This document shows positions 27,762 to 35,481 of a stretch of DNA of 64,000 nt, in pieces; position 1 is the first letter of the stretch; each line of letters begins with the position of its first letter. The stretch comes from Thermoplasmata archaeon. GTDB taxonomy: Archaea; Thermoplasmatota; Thermoplasmata; Lutacidiplasmatales; UBA184. Under the pieces are notes generated by a model, which was given only the letters and a program-made list of their open reading frames with translations, searched no databases and was not told the DNA's origin. The position numbers were made by a program, and so were the translations under genes. The DNA lies in assembly GCA_022749815.1 (NCBI GenBank), contig JAKIWV010000001.1, positions 124,001-188,000 of the forward strand, given 5' to 3'.

Positions 27762-27807
27762 AGCTGAAGTTACTCGGAATGCTCGACCACGTACCAACTA
27801 TCCGGAT

Positions 27808-27883
27808 TGGGCCCGGGCGGATTTGAACCGCCGACCGACCGGTTATGAGCCGGTCGCTCTGAGCCGGGCTAAGCTACGGGCCC
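27808..27883 (-). tRNA. tRNA with CAU anticodon (Ile2 or elongator Met)
   Basis: Complete 76-nt cloverleaf: acceptor GGGCCCG/CGGGCCC, D-arm GCTT/GAGC, anticodon stem ACCGG/CCGGT with loop CTCATAA (anticodon CAT), T-arm GGCGG/CCGCC with TTCAAAT, discriminator A, CCA not encoded. The GGGCCCG acceptor is the one commonly found in archaeal tRNA-Ile, which favours the agmatidine-modified AUA-decoding tRNA-Ile2 over elongator Met; I cannot settle this from sequence alone. Confidence 0.9.
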
Positions 27884-27898
27884 ACGAACGCGAGGAGG

Positions 27899-28000
27899 CG
27901 CCGCCGAGCGGAATTTCAGTCCGGGCGCGAGGCGCCCGTACCTTTGAACCGCTGACCTTTCGGTTAACAGCCGATCGCTCTGCCGCTGAGCTACGGCGGC
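27899..28000 (-). tRNA. tRNA-Asn (GTT) with a T-loop intron
   Basis: The gene spans 102 nt and splices to 72 nt. Exon 1 is 28000-27943 and exon 2 is 27912-27899. Mature arms: acceptor GCCGCCG/CGGCGGC, D-arm GCTC/GAGC, anticodon loop CTGTTAA (GTT), T-stem AGCGG/CCGCT, discriminator G, CCA not encoded. The stem ATCGG/CCGAA has one A-A mismatch at 27/43. Removing the 30-nt intron restores a perfect TTCAAAT T-loop. Without the intron the 3' half cannot form either the T-stem or the acceptor. It lies 15 bp from the CAU tRNA on the same strand. Confidence 0.88.
27913..27942 (-). other. 30-nt tRNA intron with canonical bulge-helix-bulge
   Basis: The junctions form the archaeal splicing motif. The T-stem is the outer helix, then a 4-bp helix TTCA/TGAA lies between two 3-nt bulges on opposite strands (AAG on the 5' side, ATT on the 3' side), then an inner intron hairpin CGGGCGC/GCGCCCG with a CTC loop. 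Cutting after the second base of each bulge gives exactly the 30-nt intron and a standard T-loop. The insertion is at about position 59/60, not the usual 37/38. Confidence 0.85.
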
Positions 28001-28026
28001 ACCGGCGGCGCGGACCGAAGAACCGT

Positions 28027-28440
28027 CTAATAGCCTTTCGGACCGGGAGACGGTTTCCCCTGATGCGCGCTCGCCTTCTGCTTGAGTTGCAGGACCAACG
28101 CAGACATCCGGTCGAGTGCTTCGTCGAGCTGGATCCAGAACTGGCGGGCCTTGTCGGTTAGCAGCGCTCCCTCGGCCGACGGTTGTATCACCCCCTCCCG
28201 CTCCAGCAGATGCAGCGAATAGCGCACCTTGTGGATAGGGAGGCGCAGAGCCTCGCTAAGGCGAATAATCCCGAGTGGGTTCTTGTCCCCGAGGCGCTCT
28301 AGAATCTCGACGTTGCGGGCCAAGAGGTCGAGCTCGCTCGCGATCCGGTCGACGAGCTGGGTGCCCTCGGCGAAGGTGGAGCCGTCGAACTCCGCCACCC
28401 GAGGGGCGGCCTTACCGAATGGCATGCGACACCGACTCAT
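28027..28440 (-). CDS. Winged-helix transcriptional regulator
   Basis: Protein of 137 residues. Residues ~42-95 form a winged helix-turn-helix: ARNVEILERLGDKNPLGIIRLSEAL, then recognition helix IHKVRYSLHLLEREGVI, then wing QPSAEGALLTDKARQF. A C-terminal amphipathic helix (FWIQLDEALDRMSALVLQLKQKA) probably dimerises. No ligand or metal site is seen. ATG at 28440; a later ATG gives MPFGKAAPR and is also possible. It sits divergently from the MFS transporter gene (80 bp apart), so it may regulate that transporter or itself. Confidence 0.7.
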   Translation of the reverse strand: MSRCRMPFGKAAPRVAEFDGSTFAEGTQLVDRIASELDLLARNVEILERLGDKNPLGIIRLSEALRLPIHKVRYSLHLLEREGVIQPSAEGALLTDKARQFWIQLDEALDRMSALVLQLKQKASAHQGKPSPGPKGY

Positions 28441-28520
28441 GGACAGGGTCGGGCTTACTTGAACCTTAGCAACCGCAGATTCGGCCCTCCGCCTTTTCTC
28501 TCGGGTGCGCTGCCGCGGCG

Positions 28521-29747
28521 ATGGCCGAACTGAACCGGGGATACTTCGCCCTGTTTCGGAACCGACGCTTCGCTCTCGGGCTTTCCTCCTCAGGTCTCGC
28601 GTGGGGCGGGTACGCGGTTTACGAGATCTCTATCCTTTTGCTGTCGTACCAGATTTCCCACAGCCTGGCAATCGCCGGCGTAGTCCTCCTCGTCGAATTC
28701 GGGGCGTACTCGATCACCTTCATTGCCGGACCCACGGTGGACCGGGCGCGCAACCTTCGGACGGTTCTTCTTTTCGGCTACGGGCTCCAGGCCCTGTTCG
28801 CCTTCATCATCGGGCTCACGCTGCAGAGTGGGCATCTGAGCGTCCCCGTCCTCCTCGTCCTCGTCGCCGGGATCTCCCTAGTCTGGGATTTCACGTGGAC
28901 AGCCGACAATGCGCTGATCCCGCGTCTCGTTTCGGAGGGAGAGCTGTTCCGGGCGAACGCACTCTTCAACACGGTGTCGGGAGGCAACACGGTCGTCGGC
29001 TTCGGGGTGGGGGGTGCGCTGCTGCTCTTCGTCGGGCCGGGAGGCGGGATGTTCGTCTACGCCGCTCTCAACCTCGCTTCGGCCGCCATTGTGATTCCAC
29101 TCTCGCTTCCCTCGGTCCGAACGGCGACGACCGGACTCCTCCAAGACTTCTGGGACGGATGGAGAGAGCTCGGCCGGGGGAAAGGACACCCCCTGCTCCA
29201 ACTGGCGGTCTTCTCGAGTGCCCAAGGGTTCTTCACCGGGGCGGGGCCGCTCTTGATCACGCTCTTGACCCAGCAGCAGTTCGTCAACCCAACGTTCAGC
29301 TACGCGCTACTCTTCACTGCCTTCACCGTCGGCGGCGTCGCGGGGGGGTTGATCCTCGGATACGTGAATCCGAGAACCCGAATCTCCTGGGTGATGTTCG
29401 GGAGTACCGCCGCCGAAGGGCTCCTGATTCTCGCGGCCGTGCACGCGGCGCCTTTGATCGTTCCTAGCCTGATCCTGTGGTTTTTCACCGGAGTCATGGC
29501 CGCCGGTTTCTACCAGGCGTACCTGACCTACCTGCAGGCGAGAGTGCCCACCGACCGGTTCGGCCGGGTCCTGACAAACCTCTACTTGTTTCGCGGAATC
29601 CCGACCGCACTTGGCGCGCTGACGGTGGGAGCCTTGGCGGCCCTCTGGGGAGCGCCGATGCTCGGTTGGGTCATCGCCTTGACCTACCTCCTGTGCGCTG
29701 TCGTGGGACCCGCGCTTCTCCCGGGCGTCCGTCGGTTGACGTTCTAA
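28521..29747 (+). CDS. Major facilitator superfamily transporter
   Basis: Protein of 408 residues with twelve predicted helices in two six-helix halves. It has the FRNRRFALGLSSSGLAWGGYAVYEI opening and the cytosolic motif A-like PTVDRARNLRTVLLFGYG between helices 2 and 3; the second half starts near residue 215. This fits MFS exporters of the MFS_3/MdfA-like type. Substrate unknown. ATG start. Divergent from a winged-helix regulator that may control it. Confidence 0.85.
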   Translation: MAELNRGYFALFRNRRFALGLSSSGLAWGGYAVYEISILLLSYQISHSLAIAGVVLLVEFGAYSITFIAGPTVDRARNLRTVLLFGYGLQALFAFIIGLTLQSGHLSVPVLLVLVAGISLVWDFTWTADNALIPRLVSEGELFRANALFNTVSGGNTVVGFGVGGALLLFVGPGGGMFVYAALNLASAAIVIPLSLPSVRTATTGLLQDFWDGWRELGRGKGHPLLQLAVFSSAQGFFTGAGPLLITLLTQQQFVNPTFSYALLFTAFTVGGVAGGLILGYVNPRTRISWVMFGSTAAEGLLILAAVHAAPLIVPSLILWFFTGVMAAGFYQAYLTYLQARVPTDRFGRVLTNLYLFRGIPTALGALTVGALAALWGAPMLGWVIALTYLLCAVVGPALLPGVRRLTF

Positions 29748-29828
29748 CACAACGAACGTAGTATCAGACGGTGATTACCCGTCGGCTCCGAACGGCGGCC
29801 CAGTGCCAGCACGGAAACCCGTACGGAG

Positions 29829-29837
29829 CCATTATCA
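29829..29837 (+). promoter_or_regulatory. TATA-like box for the membrane redox unit
   Basis: CATTATCAG lies 29-37 nt before the ATG at 29866, the expected position for a leaderless archaeal promoter. The two following genes have no comparable box, consistent with one operon. Confidence 0.4.
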
Positions 29838-29865
29838 GGTGTGAAAGCCCTAGTTTGTCTCCCCT

Positions 29866-31158
29866 ATGGCCGACCGCTTGGGCCGTTATGGAATCCTCTC
29901 GGTACTGCTGCTCAGCCGGTCCCGCGCGTTGGTCTCCGGCCGGAGGTTCCGGGTCCTCGTCGCCGTCATCGCGTCGGTGTACGCGTTCATCGCGCTCCTC
30001 GCCGGTTCCATGCTGGTTCTGAGCTTCTCCCCTCAGCACGTGACCCCGTACGTTGCCATCCTGCCCTGGGGGTACGGGCCACTGTGGTGGAATTACCCCG
30101 GCCTCCTCGCGGTGTTCCCCAATTTCATCTTGGCCCTACCCTTCCTGCCCACCATCTTCATGCTGCTGACCTCCGCGGGGGTTGGACTTGGAATGTCCGT
30201 GGCGGTGGTCGTCGGGGCCGGTCTTCTCCGACAACGACGGGCAGCCGCCGGTGGCCCGGCCGCCATGAGCGGCGTCGTGGGGCTGACGCCGGCAATGATC
30301 GCGCTCGTCACCTTGGGGGCCTGCTGCTCAACGACGGCCGCCGCGACCGCGGGCATCGGCATCGCCGCCGGTGCCACGGGCACCGACGGAATCACCCTAC
30401 TGTACAACACTTGGTACCTTGGCCTCTTCCAGCTGGTGGTGATGTATGTCGCGTTGTTGGCCCAGGAACAGTTGGTTCGGGTCTATTCTTCCCTGTTTCC
30501 GCGGGTCCGTTCGGAGTTGGACCCAACATACATGCCCCCTCCCATCAGCCGTCGGTTCCTCGCCGGCGCGGCGCTGCGAGTCGTGCTCCTGGTCTCCGGC
30601 CTCACGTGGTCACTCACCATGTTGGGCGAATGGGTGACCCTGGGCCCGGTAGCCGCCACGACCGGGATGTGGTTCGCCTGGCTCCTCCAGAACTTGCTCA
30701 TCGGTCTGCTCGCTGTGCTGGCCGCCCTCGCTCCCGCGGGCCTCCTACGTGCGGCAAAGCAGGACCTCTTTTCTCAGGCAGGGCTGGGTCTCCGAATATT
30801 GCTCGCCGTAGCGGGCCTCTCGCTGGCCGTGGGCGTTCCCCCTCCCATTGCAACGACCGGCTGGCACGGTCTCGTGAACGAGCTGTTGGGCTCCGCCGGC
30901 GTGTCCAGCGCCTGGGGAGGTGTTGCCCCCAGCCTCCCCGTCGGTCTCGGGCTCGGGCTGCGATGGGGGTTCCAATACCTTTTCCTGGGGTCATTCGCCC
31001 TCGCGGTGGCGGTCCGGCCCGAGCCGGCTTTCCGCCCGCTCTTGTGGGCGGTCAGCCGCGTTAGCACGCCCCCCCGCACTCCGGTTTCTGTGCCCCCTGG
31101 AGACGTGATCCCCATCTCTGAGGGTCGACTGCCGGTCTCTTCGGGAGCCGACCGGTAG
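29866..31158 (+). CDS. Polytopic membrane protein with an intramembrane CCS motif
   Basis: Protein of 430 residues with about nine to ten transmembrane helices, family not recognised. A helix-borne LGACCSTTAAATAGIGIAAG (around residues 147-166) carries adjacent cysteines followed by S and T, which could bind a metal such as copper or form a redox pair. Helical regions flank it: SVYAFIALLAGSMLVL, LPFLPTIFMLLTSAGVGL and LGLFQLVVMYVALLA. The C-terminal ~40 residues are cytosolic, proline-rich and basic. It is the first gene of a co-directional unit with the membrane ferredoxin (31 bp downstream), suggesting respiratory or cofactor-assembly work. Confidence 0.6.
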   Translation: MADRLGRYGILSVLLLSRSRALVSGRRFRVLVAVIASVYAFIALLAGSMLVLSFSPQHVTPYVAILPWGYGPLWWNYPGLLAVFPNFILALPFLPTIFMLLTSAGVGLGMSVAVVVGAGLLRQRRAAAGGPAAMSGVVGLTPAMIALVTLGACCSTTAAATAGIGIAAGATGTDGITLLYNTWYLGLFQLVVMYVALLAQEQLVRVYSSLFPRVRSELDPTYMPPPISRRFLAGAALRVVLLVSGLTWSLTMLGEWVTLGPVAATTGMWFAWLLQNLLIGLLAVLAALAPAGLLRAAKQDLFSQAGLGLRILLAVAGLSLAVGVPPPIATTGWHGLVNELLGSAGVSSAWGGVAPSLPVGLGLGLRWGFQYLFLGSFALAVAVRPEPAFRPLLWAVSRVSTPPRTPVSVPPGDVIPISEGRLPVSSGADR

Positions 31159-31175
31159 ACTCGTCGAGCAGCCGA

Positions 31176-31180
31176 GGAGG
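31176..31180 (+). promoter_or_regulatory. Strong Shine-Dalgarno GGAGG
   Basis: GGAGG within GAGGAGGTC, 9 nt before the ATG at 31190. Strong ribosome binding sites are seen here mainly on internal operon genes, while first genes appear leaderless. Confidence 0.5.
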
Positions 31181-31189
31181 TCGGACGGA

Positions 31190-33325
31190 ATGTTTGGGTC
31201 CGTCGAACTAGTCCTCTCCGCTTTTGCGATCCTTATGGCGGTGGTGACCGCAGTGGTGATCAAATGGTCCACCGAGGCGGTAACGGCGTTGCAGGGGGCC
31301 ATCGTCGTCTTCCTTCTGCTCATGATGGCCGCGATGTTCGGTGGCGTCGTCGTCTACTACCTTACTCCCGGCACCGCCGGCCTCGTGGAAGGCCTCTGGC
31401 TGGCGGCGGCCATCATGTCCGTGAGCGCCTTCGTGCCGTTCGCCGCCTTTCTTCGAGAGACGAAGAGTCGACTGGCAACCCCCGATGGCTCCGGCCCACT
31501 CCAGCTCCGGAAAGGACCGCTCTTCAGCCTATTGATCGGGAGCCTTGTCCTCGCCAACGAATTCCTCATGGGCTGGGCCTTCAGCCTTGCATCCGGCGTT
31601 GTGTTACCCAGCGCGACGGGCGGAGCGGCGGGACTCCTCGCGTATGCCTCAGCGGTGGTGACCTCGCCCTGGTTCCTTTTCACGATGGCCGGAGAGATGG
31701 GCCTCACGCTCTTCCTGCTGCGTGCTCGTGTGGAACGCGCGCTCGGTATCGTGGTGGCGTTCCAGGCCGCGATCATGTTCCTGTCGCCGCCAGCCCTCGC
31801 GAATGCGGACTGGGTGTGGCTCTCGGTGATCTTCGGTAGCGGAGGAATGATCGCGCTCTTCGTGTACGTGATGGAGCACATCTACCGGCACAAGGAACTC
31901 AATCGACCATATTCGTCCTACCTGGTCCGAGTGCTGGCCGTCTACTCCACTATGATGGCCGGCCTCTTTCTCTGGCTCGACTACGGAACGTCGGTCCTCT
32001 TCGCCGGGTCGATCGTGCTCGAGATGTTCCTCTACTTCGACGCGGTCGTGCGTCTCGACCGGTTCCGAAGCGACGAGCGGGTGGCGTGGCAGCTCAACGC
32101 GAATTGGGCGTTCCAGCTCCTCAGCTTCATCTTCATCGCCGAGCTGTTCATGGGTGCCTACCTGGACCTCCAGCTCTCCCCAGGCACCTTTCGGGGAATA
32201 CTTCCCACCCTCACCTTGAGCGGCGCACCCGGGGCCATCCTCTCCAACGCCCTCTCGAACGGATTTTGGTTCTTTGCAATCGTCGCCGGCTCGACCTGGT
32301 TCCTCGCGATGATGGGCGCGGAAATGGGCGCGCTCGTGGCATTCAAGTTCCGTGAGGTACGGAATCGGGAGACCAAGGCTCGGCTCCTGCTGATGATGGG
32401 CTGCTACGGTCTCTTCGCGGTGTTCTTCCCGAGCATCTATTACTCGTCCATCTTCCCGAACTGGCCCTCCGGCGCCACCGTGCCCGTTCTAGGATGGTCG
32501 ATGGGCCTCGGCGCCGCGGGGATCGCCCCGAGCCTGTTCCTCGTCATCCTCGCCACCTACGCCATCACGGGCGGGCTCTCGGTGATGTTCGGTCGCCGGG
32601 TGATCTGTTCGACGTTCTGCACGGCACCCCTGATGTACCAGGGTACAGCGATCGACTCGATGAAGAGCTTCAACCGCACTTCACCGATCGCCCGAAAGTA
32701 CCTGGGAAGTCGTTTCTCGACTCTCTACTCCGTGACCAATGGAGTCGTCATGACGGGGCTCGTTGGCACGGCATTCTTGTCCTACTTCGACACCACCGGA
32801 CGACTGAACCTCACCGTCGGGGGCACCGATCCGAGCGTGTTCCTCTTCCTGCTTTCGTTCAACGTACTGTGGTACGTGATGTTCGTCACGATCCCCTACA
32901 CCGGAAACTACAACTGCGTCACCATGGGGTGGTGCTACACCGGTACGATCGCTCAGGCGTTCCAGAAGATCGGTTTCTACAAGCTCAAGGTGCGGGACCG
33001 CCAGGTGTGCAAGGACTGCACGACGGTGGACTGTGCCAAGGCATGCCCCGTCGGCCTCGTGGACATGCCCGGGTTCTTCCGCACCACGGGAGAGTACCGG
33101 AGCTCCAAATGCTGCGGCGTGGGGAACTGCGTCGGCGCCTGCCCGTACGGAAACCTGTACATCCACGACATCCGCCATTGGCTCCGGAGGGCGTTCCACC
33201 GTCCCGAGGTTCCGGAGATCGGTCTACCGATGGTCCGGCCGAGCGCGCGGCTCCGCGGAACGACCAGCGGATCGCCACCGGGCGCGATGCCTGTGTCCTC
33301 CGTCGGGGAGGCGGGCCTCTCGTGA
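31190..33325 (+). CDS. Multi-helix membrane protein with NapH/NosR-like cysteines and a di-cluster ferredoxin tail
   Basis: Protein of 711 residues. About fourteen transmembrane helices occupy residues 1-570. They include an internal duplication marked by ANEFLMG (~125) and IAELFMG (~315), each followed by an aromatic helix ending in MGLT/MGAL. Cysteines C473-x3-C477 in RRVICSTFC and C576/C582 in NCVTMGWC sit where NapH/NosR/CcoG proteins carry their CxxxCP motifs, but the prolines are missing. The cytosolic tail has two [4Fe-4S] sets: C607, C610, C615, C619 and C641/C642, C647, C651, each ending in CP. It probably moves electrons between quinol and a soluble or membrane acceptor. Partner genes lie on both sides. 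Confidence 0.7.
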   Translation: MFGSVELVLSAFAILMAVVTAVVIKWSTEAVTALQGAIVVFLLLMMAAMFGGVVVYYLTPGTAGLVEGLWLAAAIMSVSAFVPFAAFLRETKSRLATPDGSGPLQLRKGPLFSLLIGSLVLANEFLMGWAFSLASGVVLPSATGGAAGLLAYASAVVTSPWFLFTMAGEMGLTLFLLRARVERALGIVVAFQAAIMFLSPPALANADWVWLSVIFGSGGMIALFVYVMEHIYRHKELNRPYSSYLVRVLAVYSTMMAGLFLWLDYGTSVLFAGSIVLEMFLYFDAVVRLDRFRSDERVAWQLNANWAFQLLSFIFIAELFMGAYLDLQLSPGTFRGILPTLTLSGAPGAILSNALSNGFWFFAIVAGSTWFLAMMGAEMGALVAFKFREVRNRETKARLLLMMGCYGLFAVFFPSIYYSSIFPNWPSGATVPVLGWSMGLGAAGIAPSLFLVILATYAITGGLSVMFGRRVICSTFCTAPLMYQGTAIDSMKSFNRTSPIARKYLGSRFSTLYSVTNGVVMTGLVGTAFLSYFDTTGRLNLTVGGTDPSVFLFLLSFNVLWYVMFVTIPYTGNYNCVTMGWCYTGTIAQAFQKIGFYKLKVRDRQVCKDCTTVDCAKACPVGLVDMPGFFRTTGEYRSSKCCGVGNCVGACPYGNLYIHDIRHWLRRAFHRPEVPEIGLPMVRPSARLRGTTSGSPPGAMPVSSVGEAGLS

Positions 33326-33356
33326 ACCGTCGGGCCGAGGGGGTGGCGCGCGACCG

Positions 33357-34310
33357 TTGATCCCTCCTCTTCCGACGTCCAGTCTCTGGCTCCCCCTGTT
33401 CATGCTTCTCGCCGGATTGATGGTGGGAGGCAATCTCTACTTCGTCGTCCGCCTCTTTCCCCGAAACCGTTCGACTCCGACCCTCGCGACGGCGATCCTG
33501 GTCCTCGGCCTTCTCCTGATGTCGATGGGCCTCTGGTTCTCCGGCATCTACGCCGTTGTGCGCCCCGGCGACGCCTCGACCGTCTCGGTCTTCATCGCCG
33601 TCAACAGCATGATGGCGGTTGTCGGAATCTGGGCGATCAGCCTGCTCTTCCACGCCGGCCAAAAGCATCTCCCACCCCGTGGCTTCCTCTGGCCCCTGAC
33701 CTTCGCGCTCCTGATCGTGGGCAACGAGCTCCTCATGGGAGTCACGTTCGTGCTGGCCCAGGTTCGACCGGCGGCCTATGCGGTCCACGGGTGGACCGGC
33801 CTGGCCGCCGTCGTGGGGGACGCTGTCTCGTCCGTCTGGTTCTTCTGGGCGATGCTCGCGACGATGACGTTCCTCGTCACGTGGCTCCCCCTGACCCACG
33901 TCGAACGGATGCTGCTCTATGGCTTCGCCGCGGCCTCCGCGGTCGGTCCCTGGGTCGTTTCCGATCCGGTCGTGGGGGCGGTGGGGATGGCGGTCGTCAT
34001 GACCGTCACATTCGCATTCTTGGCCCGACAGCTCTGGACCGGTTCCTTCGCGACCTCTCGGTATCTTTGGACAGGGTTCGGTGTGGCCGCGGGCTTCCTC
34101 GCGATGGTAGGCGGTGAAGCGCTGACGTACGGGATTCGGGGGTCGGTCGGGGCAGCGGCCCCGTTCGGACTCTCCTCGTTCGTCGTCATGACCGCCGAAG
34201 TCCTCCTCCTTGCTCGATGGGCGTGGACCGCTGGAGCGTCGGGGCCGCCCAACCTCGTGCGCGCGATCGCTCCGTCAAGCGGGACCCCCTCGTCGACGTT
34301 GCCTCCCTAG
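33357..34310 (+). CDS. Membrane paralogue of the ferredoxin protein's hydrophobic half
   Basis: Protein of 317 residues with about eight helices. The segment GNELLMGVTFVLAQV followed by SVWFFWAMLATMTFLVTW mirrors the two repeats in the upstream 711-residue protein, so this is a third copy of the same membrane module without iron-sulphur cysteines. TTG 33357 (MIPPLPTSSLWLPLF) is the best start: it follows a purine-rich GAGGGGGTGG and leaves a 31-bp spacer. A GTG-started alternative is not available in frame. Its stop overlaps by 4 bp the end of the convergent coxE gene. Confidence 0.65.
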   Translation: MIPPLPTSSLWLPLFMLLAGLMVGGNLYFVVRLFPRNRSTPTLATAILVLGLLLMSMGLWFSGIYAVVRPGDASTVSVFIAVNSMMAVVGIWAISLLFHAGQKHLPPRGFLWPLTFALLIVGNELLMGVTFVLAQVRPAAYAVHGWTGLAAVVGDAVSSVWFFWAMLATMTFLVTWLPLTHVERMLLYGFAAASAVGPWVVSDPVVGAVGMAVVMTVTFAFLARQLWTGSFATSRYLWTGFGVAAGFLAMVGGEALTYGIRGSVGAAAPFGLSSFVVMTAEVLLLARWAWTAGASGPPNLVRAIAPSSGTPSSTLPP

Positions 34311-35467
34311 GCAGGCACGGGGGTGCCCGGAACGCCCCGATCAATTGGCGGCAGCGGATACGGGGAACGGAAATCCTCCGGCCCCAGAAGGAGGTCAGTG
34401 TGGGGGAGGGCCGCGACGAGTCCGGCCGTCTTCGGTTCAAAGCCCGGTCGGCGGGCGTACGGGCTGACCCAGACCACGAGGTGGCTCCGACGCCGAATCC
34501 GGTGGAGCTCCTCCCCGAGGACCGTCGATTCCGCGCGGTCCCACCCATCGCTGATCACCACGACGGTCGTACGGTCCCCGATCGTGGACGGATACATCTC
34601 CAAAAACTGATGAAGGCAGGAGCCAATCTGGGTACCGCCACCGGCCCCGACGATCCGGGAAGCGACGGCGGTCGTGGCCCGCTCGTACCCGTGCCGACGG
34701 ATCTCCTCAGTGATCTCTTCGATGCGCGTGCTGAAGGCGAAGACCCGGGCGCTCCGGGAGAGCCGCACGAGCGCGTAGACGAGCGCGAAAAGCAGGGCGT
34801 CGTGCTCGCGCATCGAACCGCTCACGTCCCACAGAATCACGAGCTCCGCCCGTCGGTTCCGGAGCCCGTGCCGGGACAGTTCAATCCACTCTCCACCCTT
34901 GGCCAGGCTTCGTCGAAGTGTCTCGGGGAAGTCCACGGGACCCCGGCGCGCCCGGGCGAACCGCCGGCCCGGGAGCGTCGCGGCCCGGCGACGGAATCGC
35001 CGCGCTCCCCGCCGGAGCGAGAGCCGCTCACGGGAACCCACAGGGCTGAGGACGTGTCCCGCGGCGGGCGCCTGAGGGCTGTAGACCCCGAAGCTGGTGA
35101 CCCCCGCCGGCGGTTCGGAGTCGGTCTCAACAGGGGTGGGGTCGGGTCGCCGCTTCTCGGTGGACATTCGGATGGGCCCCGCAACGGTAGACCGGCCCGG
35201 CGTGGGGATCCCACGCTGGGTTTCGCCGGGAGAAAAGAAGAGCTCGAAGGCCCGGCGTACCTCCGCGACTTCGGCCGGGGATTTTGCGAGGATCGTCTCA
35301 GAAGCGTGGCGGTAATCCGCTCGACTCAATCCGGGCAGGATTTCGAGCGCGCGACCTAGTTCGACCTCCGCGCCGATGCCGACCGGCACCCCCCTTTCGC
35401 GCAGAAAAACGATGAACTCGACGAGGCGGCGGTGGAGGTGGTCTCCCGGCAACGGACGCGTCGACAT
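34307..35467 (-). CDS. coxE: CoxE-type von Willebrand factor A protein
   Basis: Protein of 386 residues. An N-terminal helical region (GDHLHRRLVEFIVFLRERGVPVG) is followed by a basic linker and a C-terminal VWA domain whose MIDAS motif is intact (VSGSM). GGGTQIG, with the MIDAS threonine, follows further on. In carboxidotrophs CoxE works with the AAA+ ATPase CoxD to insert sulphur and copper into the Mo-Cu site of CO dehydrogenase. ATG 35467 is chosen; the upstream extension is proline/arginine-rich and overlaps coxD. It follows coxD by 14 bp, an operon on the minus strand. Confidence 0.85.
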   Translation of the reverse strand: MSTRPLPGDHLHRRLVEFIVFLRERGVPVGIGAEVELGRALEILPGLSRADYRHASETILAKSPAEVAEVRRAFELFFSPGETQRGIPTPGRSTVAGPIRMSTEKRRPDPTPVETDSEPPAGVTSFGVYSPQAPAAGHVLSPVGSRERLSLRRGARRFRRRAATLPGRRFARARRGPVDFPETLRRSLAKGGEWIELSRHGLRNRRAELVILWDVSGSMREHDALLFALVYALVRLSRSARVFAFSTRIEEITEEIRRHGYERATTAVASRIVGAGGGTQIGSCLHQFLEMYPSTIGDRTTVVVISDGWDRAESTVLGEELHRIRRRSHLVVWVSPYARRPGFEPKTAGLVAALPHTDLLLGPEDFRSPYPLPPIDRGVPGTPVPA

Positions 35468-35481
35468 CGCGGTCGAGCGTC

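Noticed and set aside
27899-28000. tRNA-Asn pseudogene
   Set aside because: The apparently broken 3' half is fully explained by a 30-nt intron with a proper bulge-helix-bulge, after which all arms pair.
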